This document shows, one piece after another, positions 34,466 to 35,003 of a stretch of 35,003 nt of DNA. The notes below the pieces were generated by a model. That model worked only from the letters and a program-made list of their open reading frames with translations. It ran no database searches and had not been told where the DNA came from. Numbering within the stretch: the first letter of the stretch is position 1; every line of letters starts with the position of its first letter. A program made the position numbers and the translations under genes. The stretch lies in assembly GCA_017530105.1 (NCBI GenBank), contig JAFXMW010000098.1:1-35003 (forward strand), in the 5' to 3' direction. This DNA is from Bacteroidales bacterium (GTDB lineage: Bacteria > Bacteroidota > Bacteroidia > Bacteroidales > P3).

Positions 34466-34550
34466 CTTGTATGTATCATGTAATTAATCCTTTTAATACA
34501 TCAAAAAGAATTGTGTTTTTTGCTGTTTCCTTTCTGTTTTATTTTGGGTG

Positions 34551-34558
34551 CAAAGATA
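34551..34558 (-). promoter_or_regulatory. -7 box of the defence island promoter
   Basis: TATCTTTG on the minus strand lies about 86 nt upstream of the helicase ATG. The expected TTTG about 19 nt further upstream is not evident. The 5' leader contains A-rich sequence and no ORF of note. Confidence 0.55.
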
Positions 34559-34675
34559 CGAATTTTTTTCTGTTTGGTGAGGATTTGGGATGGTTTTCTT
34601 GAAAAAAAGTGGGGTTGAGGATGAGGGGGTTGTATCGGGTCGGGGTGGGTATGCGCCGGTTGGGGCGGTTTGGTG

Positions 34676-34705
34676 TTTGGACATGAATTTGTTTTTGTAT
34701 TTTTG
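34676..34705 (+). promoter_or_regulatory. Bacteroidetes-type promoter, divergent from the island
   Basis: TTTG (34676-34679), 18 nt, then TATTTTTG (34698-34705). Spacing is identical to the promoter at 2087, and both precede the same leader motif. No plus-strand protein gene follows inside the window. Confidence 0.65.
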
Positions 34706-34778
34706 CAGCCGGAAAGGAGGGATGATGCGTAGAACTGGCTGTTGTCTGTTTTGCTCATTTCCATCCCTAGTTTCTGGG

Positions 34779-34806
34779 AGAGTTCTTTGACATGTTGTGT
34801 TTTGGT
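34779..34806 (+). promoter_or_regulatory. boxA-like leader motif, copy 2
   Basis: The 28-nt segment starting AGAGTTCTTTGAC is identical to 2195-2222 except at two positions. It lies 81 nt after the -7 box and 4 nt before the inverted repeat starting at 34811. Confidence 0.5.
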
Positions 34807-34810
34807 TAAA

Positions 34811-35003
34811 CCCAAATCGGTCATTAGACCGACTTTTATATCCTTTCTCGTTTTTTTAGGTCTGTTTATGCCATATCAGCATTTCTTTCGGCATCTTGTC
34901 CACATCCCTGTCTCGCCGTAGCCCGCTACGTCTTCGCCAGCGATGCGGCCAATCTGCTCGAAACAAATACTAATCTGCCATAAACCCTAATGACCGATTT
35001 GGG
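34811..35003 (+). repeat. 17-bp perfect inverted repeat enclosing about 160 nt, cut by the window edge
   Basis: 34811-34827 and 34987-35003 are exact reverse complements (CCCAAATCGGTCATTAG). The left arm also forms a local hairpin, TCGGTC-ATTA-GACCGA at 34817-34832, which would compete with the long-range pairing. The enclosed DNA shows no ORF. It could be an untranslated RNA closed by its ends, or the border repeats of a small element. What follows lies outside the window. Confidence 0.55.

Noticed and set aside
34501-34824. 107-residue minus-strand open frame over the divergent promoter region
   Set aside because: It covers both promoters and the repeated leader motif, and its end is low-complexity; the repeat in the leader explains its apparent conservation.

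Overview
The window looks like a chromosomal piece of a Bacteroidales (Bacteroidetes) bacterium. The evidence is the repeated Bacteroidetes-type promoter (TTTG, about 18-19 nt, TAnnTTTG), a PorE-like OmpA/beta-propeller protein of the type IX secretion class, Bacteroidetes-style DnaX and LigA, and short hydrophobic signal peptides. No tRNA, rRNA, insertion sequence or CRISPR array was seen.

Layout. (1) 1-1.9 kb, plus strand: the C-terminal part of a calcium P-type ATPase that runs in from the left, a 33-residue single-span membrane peptide and a small DUF4407-like membrane protein, closed by a terminator. (2) 1.9-2.67 kb: no credible protein gene, but a good promoter, a boxA-like element and a run of short hairpins, probably an untranslated transcript. 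(3) 2.67-13.56 kb, minus strand: one operon of a 2569-residue cyclic beta-1,2-glucan synthase-like protein, a TfoX-N protein and the PorE-like protein. (4) 13.8-21.5 kb, plus strand: dnaX (interrupted by one in-frame TAG), a cation:proton antiporter, dapF, ligA, a GH25-like secreted protein that lacks its catalytic acids, and an outer-membrane beta-barrel protein. (5) 21.6-34.5 kb, minus strand: a defence island read in the order SNF2-type helicase, S23 four-helix-bundle protein, DUF4391 protein, Type III methyltransferase Mod, PIN-domain protein, a 32-codon ORF, YhcG/DUF1016 nuclease, Type III Res. (6) 34.5-35.0 kb: divergent promoters and a second copy of the promoter/boxA-like leader, followed by a long inverted repeat that reaches the window edge.

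The most striking observation is a 7-nt tandem repeat family, unit roughly RNCTAAW, restricted to the defence island. It fills several gene junctions and supplies stop codons there. It also occurs as 70-85 bp imperfect palindromes inserted in frame inside res (once) and mod (twice). The copies in res and mod share 63 of 67 bases although the two genes are unrelated, and both are read in the same frame (peptide core SRETLDF). The S23 gene lies between oppositely oriented arms of the same repeat, so it may be the autonomous relative of the small palindromes. This resembles, in principle, the Rickettsia palindromic elements that insert into coding sequence; I know of no description of this one.

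Two genes carry a single in-frame stop with intact reading frame on both sides. Res is cut by TAA just before its PD-ExK nuclease domain, so restriction may be lost while modification stays. DnaX is cut by TAG exactly between the ATPase/clamp-loader part and the tau-like C-terminal part. Both need read-level checking before any biological reading.
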